Source: Cladosporium sp. IMV 00045
Taxonomy: Eukaryota > Ascomycota > Dothideomycetes > Cladosporiales > Cladosporiaceae
Direction: 5' to 3'
Assembly: GCA_001931905.2 (NCBI GenBank)
Contig: MSJI02000544.1
Location: 1-51,440, forward strand
DNA length: 51,440 nucleotides
How positions within the stretch are numbered: position 1 is the stretch's first letter; the number at the start of each line of letters is the position of its first letter. Shown in pieces: positions 29,452 to 39,727 of the stretch. The translations under genes and the position numbers were made by a program. The notes below the pieces were generated by a model that saw nothing but the letters and a program-made list of their open reading frames with translations, made no database searches and was not told the DNA's origin.

Positions 29452-31296
29452 ATGGCTATTGCTCGTCTGTTCCCCTCCCTGACTGCCACTCGACTACAGG
29501 CATTCACCTACCTATTCGGCATTGCCCTCTTCAGCATTTCTTTCCTCGTATTCCTGAACAGCAGCATATCCTTCGTCGTCACAGACGTGATCGGTCGCAA
29601 ACACAATGTTGGCTCAGCAGTCGGAACTCTCGGATTCGCTGATGAGGTACTCGCGCTCATTGCGTGTCCGCTGTGGGGATTACTGAGCGACAGGATTGGC
29701 GTCAGAGCGGTCGCGGTACTGGGATATGTGATCGTGGGTTTCAGTCTGATCGGGTTGGTCCAGAGCAACAATGTGTTTCCGGATCTATTGATGGGCCGGC
29801 TTGGGTTCAGTCTCGGTGGAGCTGCCTGCTCGACTATGGTCACGGCGGTCTTGCCGGCAATGACCAAGAGTAATGATGTAAAGGATGGGGTTCGAGAGCA
29901 GCCAGAGCAGGAGCAGGAGCAAGAGAGCAGCCCTACGGATGCGCGGACAGGCAGATTGAGGGAAGAAGAGAGACCGAGCAGGAACGGCAGCATTTGCCAT
30001 GGACCGACTCCCAGCGTTAGCAGCGAGATCACTATCACTCCTGTCCGCTACAAGTCGCTATCACGTACGCGCCCGGCGCCTGTCGAGAGACCAGAGCCAT
30101 CTAAAGCCAATGCTTCCACAACCGCGGGAACATCACAACTGGCCGGCCTTGTTGGCATGTTCACTGGTATGGGCGCTCTGTTGGCACTGGCCATCTTTCT
30201 CCCTCTGCCCGCCTATTTCCAGTCACGCGACGCCACACCGGCACACAGCGTGCAGTACAGCTTCTACATCGTTGCCGCGATCGCCTTCTTAGTAGCTCTG
30301 GGAATTTTCTTCGGTCTGCGAGACCTTCCCGGCGAGGGTCACAAATCCTTCGCAGCTCTCTTTCGCAACTCTGCTTCGAAAACGGACACCGAGGCCAACA
30401 CCAGCTCACCTGGTTCTGGATCTCGACCCTCCCTACCAAAGCTCCTTCTCACGTCCCTGAAATTGGGCGTCACCGATTCAACCATCACACTCGCATACAT
30501 CGGCGGCTTTGTCGCACGCGCATCCTCAGTCGCCATCTCCTTGTTCATTCCCTTATTCGTCAACGCCTACTTCGTCCGCACTGGTCTCTGCTCATCCAAC
30601 CCATCAAACCTGCCAGATATCAAGCGCGAATGCGAGCGCGCATACAAGCTCTCAGCAGCACTCTCTGGTATCGCCGAAACAGCAGCGTTAGTATGCGCTC
30701 CGCTCTTTGGCTGGCTGGGCGGCAAAGTCGCGCATGGCCGAGCGGAGTGGCCACTGTTGGGTGCCAGTGCGGTGGGTGTGATTGGGTACCTTCTTTTCGG
30801 CTTTCTCAAGAGTCCAGATGCATTCCACGACAGAGAAGAAGGCGGTCAGTGGGCGATGCTGGCGGTGGTGCTGATTGGAGTCAGCCAGATTGGATCCATC
30901 GTCTGCTCGCTTAGTCTGCTGGGACGAGGCATCAACCAAGGGTCGCACATCAGGAGACCAGGCACATCCGATACGCTCAGAGGGCATGAAACGACCAGCG
31001 CTGGTGAGACAGCGCCTTTACTTTCTGGTTCATCAGCGCAAGCGCAAGCCCAAGACGAAGATCGCAGCCAGCTCAAAGGCAGCATCGCTGGCATCTACAG
31101 CCTGGCCGGCGGCGCGGGTATCTTGCTGCTCACGAAACTTGGCGGAGCGCTGTTCGACAGCTGGACGCCTGGTGCGCCATTCTTCGTCATGGCCATGTTC
31201 AATGCGCTGTTGCTGTTGGCTGTTTTGCTCGTAGGTGGTGGTTCTGCGTTGAGGAGACGTTTTGTGAACGATGACACTGCTGAAGACACGATTTGA
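29452..31296 (+). CDS. major facilitator superfamily transporter
   Basis: A single exon of 614 residues. The frame extends six codons upstream to a GTG, but the first ATG is at 29452. Roughly twelve hydrophobic segments can be seen. The first pair is separated by VIGRKHNVGSAVG. The loop GLLSDRIGVRA (about residues 77-87) matches MFS motif A (G-x-x-x-D-R-x-G). A long hydrophilic insert (about 140-225, Glu/Gln/Arg/Ser-rich) lies between the fourth and fifth segments. A second, Gly/Thr/Ser-rich loop (about 500-535) precedes the last two segments. The overall plan recalls the uncharacterised fungal group that includes yeast YCR023C, but I would not fix a substrate. It should sit in the vacuolar or plasma membrane. 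Confidence 0.8.
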   Translation: MAIARLFPSLTATRLQAFTYLFGIALFSISFLVFLNSSISFVVTDVIGRKHNVGSAVGTLGFADEVLALIACPLWGLLSDRIGVRAVAVLGYVIVGFSLIGLVQSNNVFPDLLMGRLGFSLGGAACSTMVTAVLPAMTKSNDVKDGVREQPEQEQEQESSPTDARTGRLREEERPSRNGSICHGPTPSVSSEITITPVRYKSLSRTRPAPVERPEPSKANASTTAGTSQLAGLVGMFTGMGALLALAIFLPLPAYFQSRDATPAHSVQYSFYIVAAIAFLVALGIFFGLRDLPGEGHKSFAALFRNSASKTDTEANTSSPGSGSRPSLPKLLLTSLKLGVTDSTITLAYIGGFVARASSVAISLFIPLFVNAYFVRTGLCSSNPSNLPDIKRECERAYKLSAALSGIAETAALVCAPLFGWLGGKVAHGRAEWPLLGASAVGVIGYLLFGFLKSPDAFHDREEGGQWAMLAVVLIGVSQIGSIVCSLSLLGRGINQGSHIRRPGTSDTLRGHETTSAGETAPLLSGSSAQAQAQDEDRSQLKGSIAGIYSLAGGAGILLLTKLGGALFDSWTPGAPFFVMAMFNALLLLAVLLVGGGSALRRRFVNDDTAEDTI

Positions 31297-31659
31297 TGAT
31301 GAATATGGGCATTTGTAGATTGTGGGAAACAGGACAATCGAACATAATGTTAATTGGTTCAGGGTATTTACCGATCACAAATGTTTAGGAATGTTTTCCT
31401 TGCGCGCCAAAAGCTAGTTCCAGTGTTGTCATTTCCACATTGAGCATCTCTCTCGAAATAAAGCAACGTCACATGAGACACATCCAATTCATTGTTCATT
31501 GTACAGCTAGGCACTGTTATGTTAGTGAAGTGTCTATGGAGCTCGAAGTGTCGCAAAGCCGGAATCTCCCGCGCCGACCATCGGACCCTGCGAACCACCT
31601 AGGAAGAGCAACTTCCGCATTGGGTGGATGCATGTGATATTTGACATCGAGCTCTCTCC
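31297..31659. other. intergenic
   Basis: These 363 bases lie between two plus-strand genes and should hold the MFS 3' UTR and the synthetase promoter. Nothing further is recognised. Confidence 0.4.
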
Positions 31660-33439
31660 ATGGCTAGCCCAATATTTGGCCGGCTGAGCCAGAGCCGACC
31701 CTATGTCTGTCGACAATGCGCGTCGCAACTGGGCAGATCGCGCCGTCTCTTTTCCGTCAGCAGAGCGTCACGGCAAGACACCAAGCACGAGACGAACGGC
31801 AATGTGCTTGAGCTGCTGGAGGCGCGAGGATATATCAAGGAGATCGCTGGGTCAGTACCGTCGCCACAGGCCAGTGTGTATACTCGAATCGTCTAATGTC
31901 TGTATAGAGACCGCGAAGCTCTAAACCGAATCCTCCAAAAGAAACAAGTTGGCGTCTACGCCGGCATCGATCCCACCGCGCCTTCCCTGCATTTAGGCCA
32001 CCTTCTCCCTCTCATGGTCCTCTTCTGGCTCTACAACCACGGCCATCACACCGTCTCCCTTGTAGGCGGAGCAACAGCGCGCGTCGGCGACCCGAGCGGC
32101 CGTCTCACCTCACGCGAGAAGACTCAAGCGTCCATCCAGGAAGCGAATTTTCAGGCGCTATACAAGGAAGTGGGAAGGGTGTGGCAGAATGCTGCCAAGT
32201 ACGGAGAAAGACACGGGTTTGAACCTAAGCCGACGTGGAAGAAGACGCTGCTGGATAATGCGGACTGGTTGCTCAAGCTCAATGTCGTGAGTTTCCTGCA
32301 GATGCTGGGGACGGGAATGCGCATAGGCACAATGCTCGGTCGGGATACGTACGTAAGTCCTTTTGCGGTGAAGGTTGCTGGTGTATGCGCAGGTACTGAT
32401 TGCTGTTGCGCTGCAGGGTTAAGAATAAGATGGAGAAAGGCGATGGCATGTCTTTCGCCGAGTTCACTTACCCCCTCCTGCAAGGCTGGGATTGGTGGCA
32501 TATGTTTGCCAACAATGATGTGCAGCTACAGATTGGCGGCAGCGACCAGTATGGCAACATTGTCGCTGGCATGGACGCCATCAAGCATATCGCGCAGACG
32601 AGTCCTGAAGCACTGGAAGGAAAAGGCGTCCTGGACGCCAGTGGCAAATTGAAAGACGAGCTGGCCCCTATGGGTATAACCGTACCACTCCTCACAACTG
32701 CCAGCGGTGAGAAGTTCGGTAAGAGCGCGGGCAACGCAATCTGGCTGGACAAGAACCTCACGTCACCCTTCGACCTCTACGGTGTAAGTGCGCCACACAT
32801 CCTTGCCTACAACCAAGCCTAACAGCATCTTCACAGTTCCTCCTCCGCTCCTCGGACGCAGACGTCTCCCGCTACCTCTCACTCTTCACCTTCGTGCCCC
32901 TCTCCACCATTAAAGCAACCATGACAGCCCACGCCTTCGACCCGGGAAAACGCCTCGCCCAGCACCTTCTGGCAAGCGAAGTCCTTGAACTCGTCCACGG
33001 CCCCAAAGTAGCGACCCGCACTCGCGAGGAGCACCAAGCGATGCGTAACCCGACTCTGGCCAGCAAACTGCAAGGCGAACGCACGATTCTGCCACGCTCA
33101 CTCGTCGCCGGCGCACCTTTCTCGCGAATCATGTGGCACGCCGGAATCAGCGGTACGAAATCCGAAGCGGCGAGGTTGGTCAAGAGTGGAGGTGTGTACG
33201 TCGCTTCTGGCGCTGGGAGGGATGCCGAGGCGGATGGTTTGGCTTTCGCGCAGGTTAAGGATCAGAAACCTGAGGATGTGGAGAGCTTCGTCAGTGATCG
33301 GTTGATTGTTTTGAGGATGGGCAAGTGGAAGGTCAGAGTTGTAGAGGTCGTGGACGATGAGGTGTTTGAGAGGAAGGGGAAGGAGGCTCCGCCTGGCTGG
33401 GAGGAGTTCAAGGAGGGGAACAAGGCTGCTTCTTCTTGA
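31660..33439 (+). CDS. MSY1: mitochondrial tyrosyl-tRNA synthetase
   Basis: Four exons: 31660-31850, 31908-32348, 32417-32783 and 32837-33439, giving 533 residues. Introns are 57, 68 and 53 bases. The second uses donor GTACGT, not the overlapping GTAAGT four bases later, because only that joins GRDT to VKNKMEKG, the class I sequence expected there. The Arg/Ser-rich N-terminus (MASPIFGRLSQSRPYVCRQC) is a likely mitochondrial presequence. Class I motifs are HLGH (92-95, HIGH type) and KFGKS (310-314, KMSKS type). Tyrosine and tRNA-site segments YAGIDPTAPSLHLGH and QIGGSDQYGN are present. The C-terminal S4-like part begins near RLVKSGGVYV. It charges mitochondrial tRNA-Tyr. Length and bacterial-type motifs separate it from the cytosolic enzyme. 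Confidence 0.93.
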
Positions 33440-33618
33440 TGGTGCTCTGTGGGTACCTCTTACTGTTATGTATGTGTAAGAATACTTGTATTTGTACATC
33501 CAAGGCGGAGATGAATCGTGAATCGTTTTGCCATTTCCTAATGTTACTTGACACTCATGATACCTCCTCGGATGCAACAACAACACCTTCACGAATACTG
33601 CACCTTTAGAACCACATC

Positions 33619-36600
33619 TCAAACGCCAGAGGCAGCAGTCACCGTAGCCTCGCCATCATCCACCTCACCACAATCACACCTAAACCTCTCCCGAAAATCC
33701 CTCGGCAACAACCCCTCCAACCTCTCCAACGCCATCTTCGCCGCCCTCAACCGCCCGTACCGATCCGACTTACCTCTGTCATGAGCGACGATCTCATTGT
33801 GAATCATCACAGCAACCACAACCTCCTTATCCCCTAGAACCTGCAACGAAGGCACCTCCCTCGACAACACCTGATACTGCCTGCACCCGTACGTCTGATC
33901 GAGCAGATGGTGCAAGTGCGTGACGGGGTGGTTGTTGGCGTAGCTGTCGTAGAGGCTCATGTCTTCGAAATAAGGCTGGATGTGCGTGTCGAAAAAGCGC
34001 TGGACTTGCGCGTAGTCGAAGTTGGAGTCGATGAAGACGGCGCCGACGTAGGCTTCCACAATGTCGCCGAGGCATTTGGGCGGTTCGGAGATGGACGTCC
34101 AGTAGTCTTTCGAGTCTGGGCCGGCGAGGGCTTTCGCTTCGCGCATTTCGGTCGCGAAGGCGCGAATTTGCTGCTCGCCGGACGCGTTGTTGTGTCGGAT
34201 GTGTTTGTAGAAGCCTGTGTTGACGGCGATCATGCCGAGGGCGCGGTTGCCGATCATGGCCATTTTGTGCTCCGTCAGCCATTGTGGGTCTTTGTCCGGG
34301 AATTTGTTGAAGATGTAGGTGATGCTGGCCATGTCGAGGAGGGCGTCGCCTAGGAATTCGAGGCGTTGGTAGTTGGGTAGCTTTTCGTAGAGGTAGGGCT
34401 GGGAGGGGTGGATGAAGGCTGAGCGGAGGAGGCGAGGGTAGCGGAAGTGGTAGGAGTGTTCTTGCTCGACTTTTGCGGCTGTGTCGCGTTGTGAGGCTGT
34501 CGACTCAGCAGTCTGGTATGCCGGGAGTTCGTAGGCTTGCGAGTAGTCGTCCCATTCCAACATCGTGTGGTCCTTGCTGCTCACGAGCTTGGTCACCACA
34601 CTGACAGCGTTGTCCCACTGGCTACCTTCCCACTGGCCTGGCTTATCGTGAGCCATGAAGGCTGCACCGATCATTGCCTCGGAAACGTCGGCGATCGTCT
34701 TCTCGCCTAGGTTGTGCTTCGACCCCACTCTCTCTTCTTCCTCAGTTTCCTCCGTCTTCTGCGCACCCTTGCCCACAAGCAGCTTCAAGCCCTCGGGGTA
34801 CCACAGTCGCCTGGAAAATGCTCTGCTGCGGATGTACTCATGTAGCTTGAGCTCTTTGGCCACCTCGAACAGGTTCTTGTTGCAGAGCATGAGCATACGT
34901 CTGACATGGAATTCGAACTCGTTGTCGTTCGGATTTTGGATGAATGTCGAGATAGTCGTCGCAGTCTTGAGGAAGCAATCGCCCATGAACTCCAGGCGCT
35001 CATAGTTATTACCCATGCCGTGCTGGAAGTTGATGCGCTGCTCCGTTTCGTTCTCACCGCTGTTGTCCGAGTCTTTGGTGATAGCAGCGAGTGCCATTGC
35101 GGGATCGCACTTAACGCCTACCAAGTCAACTGCTTCAAGCCCAATGAGATAGGACTCAAAGCGCCAAATGACGGCTGGCCAAGTGAAGCACGACGCGGCC
35201 AGTGATGGAGGCAGAACTGATATCCGGAGTGGCTGAGGGCAAAGGAAGGCCAGAGTCGGGTCTTTGAGCTCTTTTGGGACGGGCGAGGCCAGCATGTTGC
35301 GGCGGGTGACTACCTTTTCGGTCTCCATCACAGGCTGGTTGAGGTCCCATATATCCTTGAACTTTTCGCGGGTGCTTTTGAACATGCTATTACTGTAGTT
35401 AAGGATGGTTCCTTTCCACTTGCTTTTGGCGGTGCCTTCTGGAACAGGATCCAAAGGCTTGAGAGTCTTGCTGACGCCTTTGGAGTAGAACTTGCGGCCA
35501 CCATCCCACTTGTCCACAATAAAGCGGTCGATCAGATCGTGGTCTGGCATCTCTGGAGACCATTCGAGTTCCTCATTGCTGGCTACGCATTTCATGAGGT
35601 TCCAATTCAGGATTGAAGACAAAGAATCGGTGTTTTTGCATTGCAGCTTCTCGACAGGGGCCAGCCAGTAAGACAATTGGCCGGGTGTGTAGTCATAAGT
35701 CTTGCTGAATACGTCTTTGAAGATTCGCAACGTGAAAAGACTGAGTAAGTTCAATGCATTGTCGGAAAGCGCCAACGGGTCTGTGATGGAGTATGCGACG
35801 ACCGGTGTCTCCCTGCCATCGTTCAAGAAGATAGGGAATTGTGGGAGATCCGGCATTGGTGTTCTAGTAAGCATTGCAATCGGCTCATGATTGCGCTCAA
35901 GGCCTTCTGGAAAATCGATGATAGTAATGAACAGCTCCTCGGGTAGACTGCCTCGCGTCTGTTCCCAAATGATCGGCTTAGTCTTCATGTCATAAGCGAG
36001 CGTCTTCTTCGAGTTGACGGCCAGCTGTGCGTTACGCATTGCTGGTAAGCGCTTGACGTAGATTGGCTGCAAGTGTTCATCCAGGAATGCCTTATTTCGC
36101 AGCTCAAGGCAGGCCTCAAACGCAGCAGACCGCTTTGCTAGGGTCTTCTTCGTTCGAATAAGACCCACTGCAGATCGTACTGGCGACCCAGGAGGAAGGA
36201 TGACTTCTGCGATGAATCTGGCGCCAGAGCTGGTGACTGCGTAGGTAGGATGTTGCGGCTCGTCGGCGTCTGTTGGGACTTGAGACACGAAATTGGCCAA
36301 AAAGCCAAGTGCATTGCCATATGTCAGTTTCGCACCGGTGGAGGGTTCAATGTACACTCGCAGATTTTTCTCTTTGGCGATGAGCTCTTCAATGGCGTCC
36401 TCATTTCCAGATATAAGCCTGTCTCCTGGCATGCGCCCGCAGAAACTCTTCATCTCGCCTTCCCTGAGGCGTACGTCTTGCATAAGCTCATATTCAATCG
36501 AGTTGCCCCTCTCGACCATGTGTATGAACTTTGAGTTATGCTGTCTTGCTCTGCCACGCGACTGGACGTATTGAACCATGGTGTTGTATAGAGAGAAGCG

Positions 36601-38166
36601 AACGACAAGGTTGCAATCTGGTACATCGAGGCCTTCCTCGGCTACTGAGGTCACGAAAAGGCAATTGAGCTCTCCATTCCGGAATCGCGCCATCGTCACC
36701 ACTTGTTGTCGGAAAGTGTACTTTTGCTCTGCGAGATCGGTACTGCCAGAACCGGTTAAGAAACCAGCGTGAAGGTGAGTTATATCCAGTCGTTGGAAGA
36801 GGCCGGCAAGTAAGCGCGCAGAGTGTCTTTGCTGGACGAAAACTAGACATCTTTGTTTGGAAGGCCGCTCGAATTGCTCATTAAGGAACTTCGCGAGAGT
36901 TTGGACCTTGATGCTGAGGTCGTCCTTGTCGTGGGTAAAATCTGGCCGAGCTTTCCATCTCCCTAGCACGTACTCGGAAGCCCGTCGCACTTCTGCCAAA
37001 ATCCTGTCGAGATCCTCTCTGGATTGACTGGTAGAAGTTTCATAGAATCTCTGCTCCACGACAGCCTCGTATCTGCGCAGCTTGTTCTCAGCGAGTCCAT
37101 CCACGAGATATTGATCGGCACACCAGGGGCCTAATTCTGCGGCAACATCTTTGGCCGTGTTGAAGAGCTTCCAGAAAACTTCGATATGACCAAAGCGCGC
37201 TTTGGTGGCAGCCAGAAACTCGGTCTCGAATGGTAGTTTGAGCTGGCCGTATAATAGAACCTGCTCTACCCTGCTTTTGAGTGCTTGCTGGAAGCTTAGG
37301 TCGGTGGCAGTTGCAATTTGGCTATGAAGGAGGGTTTCAAGTTCATCCGCTGCTTGCACGACATCACTCTTCGAATCGACAGGACTAGCTGTCATGCCAA
37401 AGACTCTCGGGCGTGAGCTGGGCTCGGTCTCGGCAAGGTAGTGGTCTTTGATAACTTTCGCGTAAGCATGATTCTTTTTGGTGTGGTGGGCTTCATCAAA
37501 AACGAGCAGGTTGATCTGTCGGATGGCAATGTAGCCTCTCGCTAGGCAATGCAGCAGAATGTCTGCAGTGCAAACAATCACCCTGTTTTCTGAGAATTGC
37601 TGATCCCAGACCGCCTGAGACCAACTATCTGTGCTCATGGAACCACAAAAGCGGGCTATCTTGTGGTCAAGGTTCGCTTCCAGTACAGCATGCTGTTGGA
37701 AAACGAGGGTTACGGAGGGCACGAGAAAGAATGCGACTTTGCGTTGTTTTCCGACGGCTCGTGACTCGAGCTCTTGGTCAATGACCCAGCGAATGAGGAG
37801 CACGGCGATCAGAGTCTTGCCGGAGCCAGTATCAAGCACAGCGATTGTGTTCTGGTTTTTCGCTCTTTCGAACAGCTCGAGTTGGTACTCGCGGGGATTC
37901 TTGACAATCTCGGCGCTTTCGCTCTTTGCCATGAGAGATGGGATGCTGCCAAGCTCGTGTTCTTTCTCCTCGGAATCCAGTTTCTTGCGTTTCTGCGTGG
38001 GAATTTGAGCTGCCTCCGTCTTGAGCCATGATTCAAAGAAGGTCTTTTGTGCCCGACGCTTTTCTGTCAGTGTAGGCGGTGCGCCTGGCAGTGGTATAGA
38101 CTCGTCTTCAGCATCCCAATCCAGGTTGTCGTCATCTTGGACGATCTTGCCCTCGTCCAGTGTCAT
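33619..38166 (-). CDS. dcl1: Dicer-like protein 1
   Basis: A single uninterrupted frame of 1515 codons from the ATG at 38164-38166. Domains in order: DExH helicase with LDTGSGKT (111-118) and DEAHH (224-228); helicase C domain with SVAEEGLDVPDCN and QSRGRARQ; Dicer dimerisation fold (about 615-735); a divergent PAZ-like region; RNase IIIa (ERLEFMGD near 1055); RNase IIIb (QRLEFLGDALLD near 1268); and a C-terminal dsRNA-binding segment. The C-terminus has C1428, H1456 or H1462, and C1497-x-C1499, a plausible zinc site like that of S. pombe Dcr1. It processes dsRNA for quelling or other RNA silencing. The helicase P-loop sequence looks like the DCL-1 group more than DCL-2. The gene is divergent from TAP42 with 496 bases between starts. 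Confidence 0.93.
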   Translation of the reverse strand: MTLDEGKIVQDDDNLDWDAEDESIPLPGAPPTLTEKRRAQKTFFESWLKTEAAQIPTQKRKKLDSEEKEHELGSIPSLMAKSESAEIVKNPREYQLELFERAKNQNTIAVLDTGSGKTLIAVLLIRWVIDQELESRAVGKQRKVAFFLVPSVTLVFQQHAVLEANLDHKIARFCGSMSTDSWSQAVWDQQFSENRVIVCTADILLHCLARGYIAIRQINLLVFDEAHHTKKNHAYAKVIKDHYLAETEPSSRPRVFGMTASPVDSKSDVVQAADELETLLHSQIATATDLSFQQALKSRVEQVLLYGQLKLPFETEFLAATKARFGHIEVFWKLFNTAKDVAAELGPWCADQYLVDGLAENKLRRYEAVVEQRFYETSTSQSREDLDRILAEVRRASEYVLGRWKARPDFTHDKDDLSIKVQTLAKFLNEQFERPSKQRCLVFVQQRHSARLLAGLFQRLDITHLHAGFLTGSGSTDLAEQKYTFRQQVVTMARFRNGELNCLFVTSVAEEGLDVPDCNLVVRFSLYNTMVQYVQSRGRARQHNSKFIHMVERGNSIEYELMQDVRLREGEMKSFCGRMPGDRLISGNEDAIEELIAKEKNLRVYIEPSTGAKLTYGNALGFLANFVSQVPTDADEPQHPTYAVTSSGARFIAEVILPPGSPVRSAVGLIRTKKTLAKRSAAFEACLELRNKAFLDEHLQPIYVKRLPAMRNAQLAVNSKKTLAYDMKTKPIIWEQTRGSLPEELFITIIDFPEGLERNHEPIAMLTRTPMPDLPQFPIFLNDGRETPVVAYSITDPLALSDNALNLLSLFTLRIFKDVFSKTYDYTPGQLSYWLAPVEKLQCKNTDSLSSILNWNLMKCVASNEELEWSPEMPDHDLIDRFIVDKWDGGRKFYSKGVSKTLKPLDPVPEGTAKSKWKGTILNYSNSMFKSTREKFKDIWDLNQPVMETEKVVTRRNMLASPVPKELKDPTLAFLCPQPLRISVLPPSLAASCFTWPAVIWRFESYLIGLEAVDLVGVKCDPAMALAAITKDSDNSGENETEQRINFQHGMGNNYERLEFMGDCFLKTATTISTFIQNPNDNEFEFHVRRMLMLCNKNLFEVAKELKLHEYIRSRAFSRRLWYPEGLKLLVGKGAQKTEETEEEERVGSKHNLGEKTIADVSEAMIGAAFMAHDKPGQWEGSQWDNAVSVVTKLVSSKDHTMLEWDDYSQAYELPAYQTAESTASQRDTAAKVEQEHSYHFRYPRLLRSAFIHPSQPYLYEKLPNYQRLEFLGDALLDMASITYIFNKFPDKDPQWLTEHKMAMIGNRALGMIAVNTGFYKHIRHNNASGEQQIRAFATEMREAKALAGPDSKDYWTSISEPPKCLGDIVEAYVGAVFIDSNFDYAQVQRFFDTHIQPYFEDMSLYDSYANNHPVTHLHHLLDQTYGCRQYQVLSREVPSLQVLGDKEVVVAVMIHNEIVAHDRGKSDRYGRLRAAKMALERLEGLLPRDFRERFRCDCGEVDDGEATVTAASGV

Positions 38167-38662
38167 TGTTGATCAGTCGCTGTGGCAGCTTCCAGAGAAT
38201 GTGTTCTCGTCCGGCCGTCCTTGAGAATGAATGAGGAGCACCTAATGCTTTCACCTAAAGCATCTCATCCTGAAAATAGTATTGATGAAGGTGTACGCTC
38301 ATGAAAGGTAGAGATGGAATGTTTGTTGTTGAAACAAACACCGTCGAGCGTCGACTCGCTTGCATACCTCATGCAAGAAATCGCTCCTTCCACATGTGAG
38401 GAAGCAAGCGCAAACGACATGCACATGCAAACATACCTGAGGCAATTTATGGAAGTAAGTGAACGGTGTTTCGCTTGACTCTCTTTAGGCGATGCCATGA
38501 AGGGAGAAGTGAACGACCCACCGACAGGGGACCACCCACCAAATGGACCGGGCCGTACAGCCGCTTTCACATGCTCCCACCTCACAGCTACCTGTTTAGG
38601 AAAGTACGTCTGAAGTCCAAACGAAACATCCCACTCGATCACCAAAACACCCTCACGCCACA
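38167..38662. other. dcl1/TAP42 divergent promoter
   Basis: This 496-base region serves two divergent genes. The half next to dcl1 contains a row of short inverted repeats (listed separately). The half next to TAP42 is richer in CCA/ACC and contains no obvious structure. No gene is seen. Confidence 0.5.
38245..38404. promoter_or_regulatory. cluster of four short inverted repeats
   Basis: Four separate hairpin-capable palindromes lie in 160 bases, 79-238 bases upstream of the dcl1 ATG. (1) ATGCTTT-cacct-AAAGCAT at 38245-38263. (2) TGTTTGTT-gttga-AACAAACA at 38320-38340. (3) CTTGCAT-acctc-ATGCAAG at 38359-38377. (4) CTTCC-acatgtga-GGAAG at 38387-38404, with CACATGTG inside. Three share exactly a 5-base loop and perfect 7-8-base arms, but the arm sequences differ. 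They could be operator-like sites in the promoter or hairpins in the dcl1 leader RNA. The function is unknown. Confidence 0.6.
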
Positions 38663-39727
38663 ATGGCCGAAGAACCACGCAGCATCCGCTCCGTCTACGA
38701 CGATGCCGAGCAACGACGTAACATCCTGGAGAATTCTCCCAGCAACTCCCCAGCATATCAAGACAGCCTCCTCGCCGCCCTGCAACTCTACGAACAGTGT
38801 CTAAGCATAGCAGACCGCATCTCCCTCTTCAGCCCCAACGAATCCCTCGAAGACATCACCTCCGTCGACCTCCAATTCCTCCTCCTTCACTTCCGCGTCG
38901 CTGAGCTGTGCATGCGAATCAACGGACAAAACCGCAAGGACATCCTACAAGCCGCGCAGCGGCACTACGAGCAATACCTCAAACTCCTCGACAACTACGA
39001 CATCCTCGAGAAAAGCGACGCCAACCTCCTCGAGCAATTCCGCGAATCGCCCACCACATTCTCCACAGCGCAGACCGCCGACCCGGCCACAAAACGCGAC
39101 ATCAAAATCAAGCGGTTCAAAGAAGAGAAGTCCCTCAAGCAGAAACTGGAATACCTGCGCCGCAACCCCTCCGTCCTGCACAACGACGACGACGCCTACC
39201 GCGAGCTGCAACTCACCAACCTCGCCTACTGCACGCACCAGACCTTCGCGTCCCTCGAGTCCATCGCGCAGGAACTGCACATCCTCTCGCTCGCACCCCC
39301 CGGCCCACCGCCGGACTACTCGCAACCCTTGCCTGCAGACTCGCGCGACCGCGCGCGCAACCAAGCCGAGTTCTCCGAGCGCCTCGACGCCCCGCACCTC
39401 TCGGCGGGCATGAAGGGCCCGCTCCTCGACAGCAAGGGCAAGCCGCTGCGGCCTTTCACGCTGCTTGGTAGTAAGAGGCAGGAGTTCTCGGAGGGGGTTT
39501 TCAGACCCGATCATAATCTGCCGACCATGTCGATTGACGAGTATTTGGAGGAGGAGAGGAAGCGGGGTGGGATTATTGAGGGGGGCGGCGAGAAGAGTGG
39601 GATCAAACCGCAGGTCGATGAGGATGATTATGAAATCGCCGATAGGGAGACCATGAAGGCTAGGGAGTGGGATGAGTATGTCGAGCAGAATCCGAAGGGG
39701 AGTGGGAATACGATTAATAGAGGTTGA
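38663..39727 (+). CDS. TAP42: PP2A-associated regulator Tap42/alpha4
   Basis: A single exon of 354 residues. The N-terminal helical TPR-like part carries SIRSVYDDAEQRRNILEN and QLYEQCLSIADRISLFSPNE. RVAELCMRI and a KIKRFKEEKSLKQKLEYL block (about 140-160) follow; in the family the basic residues of that block contact the PP2A-type catalytic subunit. The C-terminal part has ARNQAEFSERLDAP near 227-245 and FRPDHNLPTMSIDEYLEEE near 283-301, the signature tail of Tap42/IGBP1. The last residues are acidic (DEWDEYVEQNPKGSGNT type). It binds PP2A, PP4 and PP6 catalytic subunits and links them to TOR signalling. Length agrees with the family. The start context is CACAATGG. Confidence 0.93.
   Translation: MAEEPRSIRSVYDDAEQRRNILENSPSNSPAYQDSLLAALQLYEQCLSIADRISLFSPNESLEDITSVDLQFLLLHFRVAELCMRINGQNRKDILQAAQRHYEQYLKLLDNYDILEKSDANLLEQFRESPTTFSTAQTADPATKRDIKIKRFKEEKSLKQKLEYLRRNPSVLHNDDDAYRELQLTNLAYCTHQTFASLESIAQELHILSLAPPGPPPDYSQPLPADSRDRARNQAEFSERLDAPHLSAGMKGPLLDSKGKPLRPFTLLGSKRQEFSEGVFRPDHNLPTMSIDEYLEEERKRGGIIEGGGEKSGIKPQVDEDDYEIADRETMKAREWDEYVEQNPKGSGNTINRG

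Noticed and set aside
16135..31296. Secondary-metabolite cluster (esterase, P450, MFS)
   Set aside because: No PKS, NRPS, terpene synthase or pathway regulator is present, and housekeeping and tRNA genes lie in between.
32349..32416. GTAAGT donor at 32353 for the second intron of the tyrosyl-tRNA synthetase
   Set aside because: It has a better consensus, but it leaves the wrong phase; the overlapping GTACGT at 32349 restores the conserved RDTVKNKM join.
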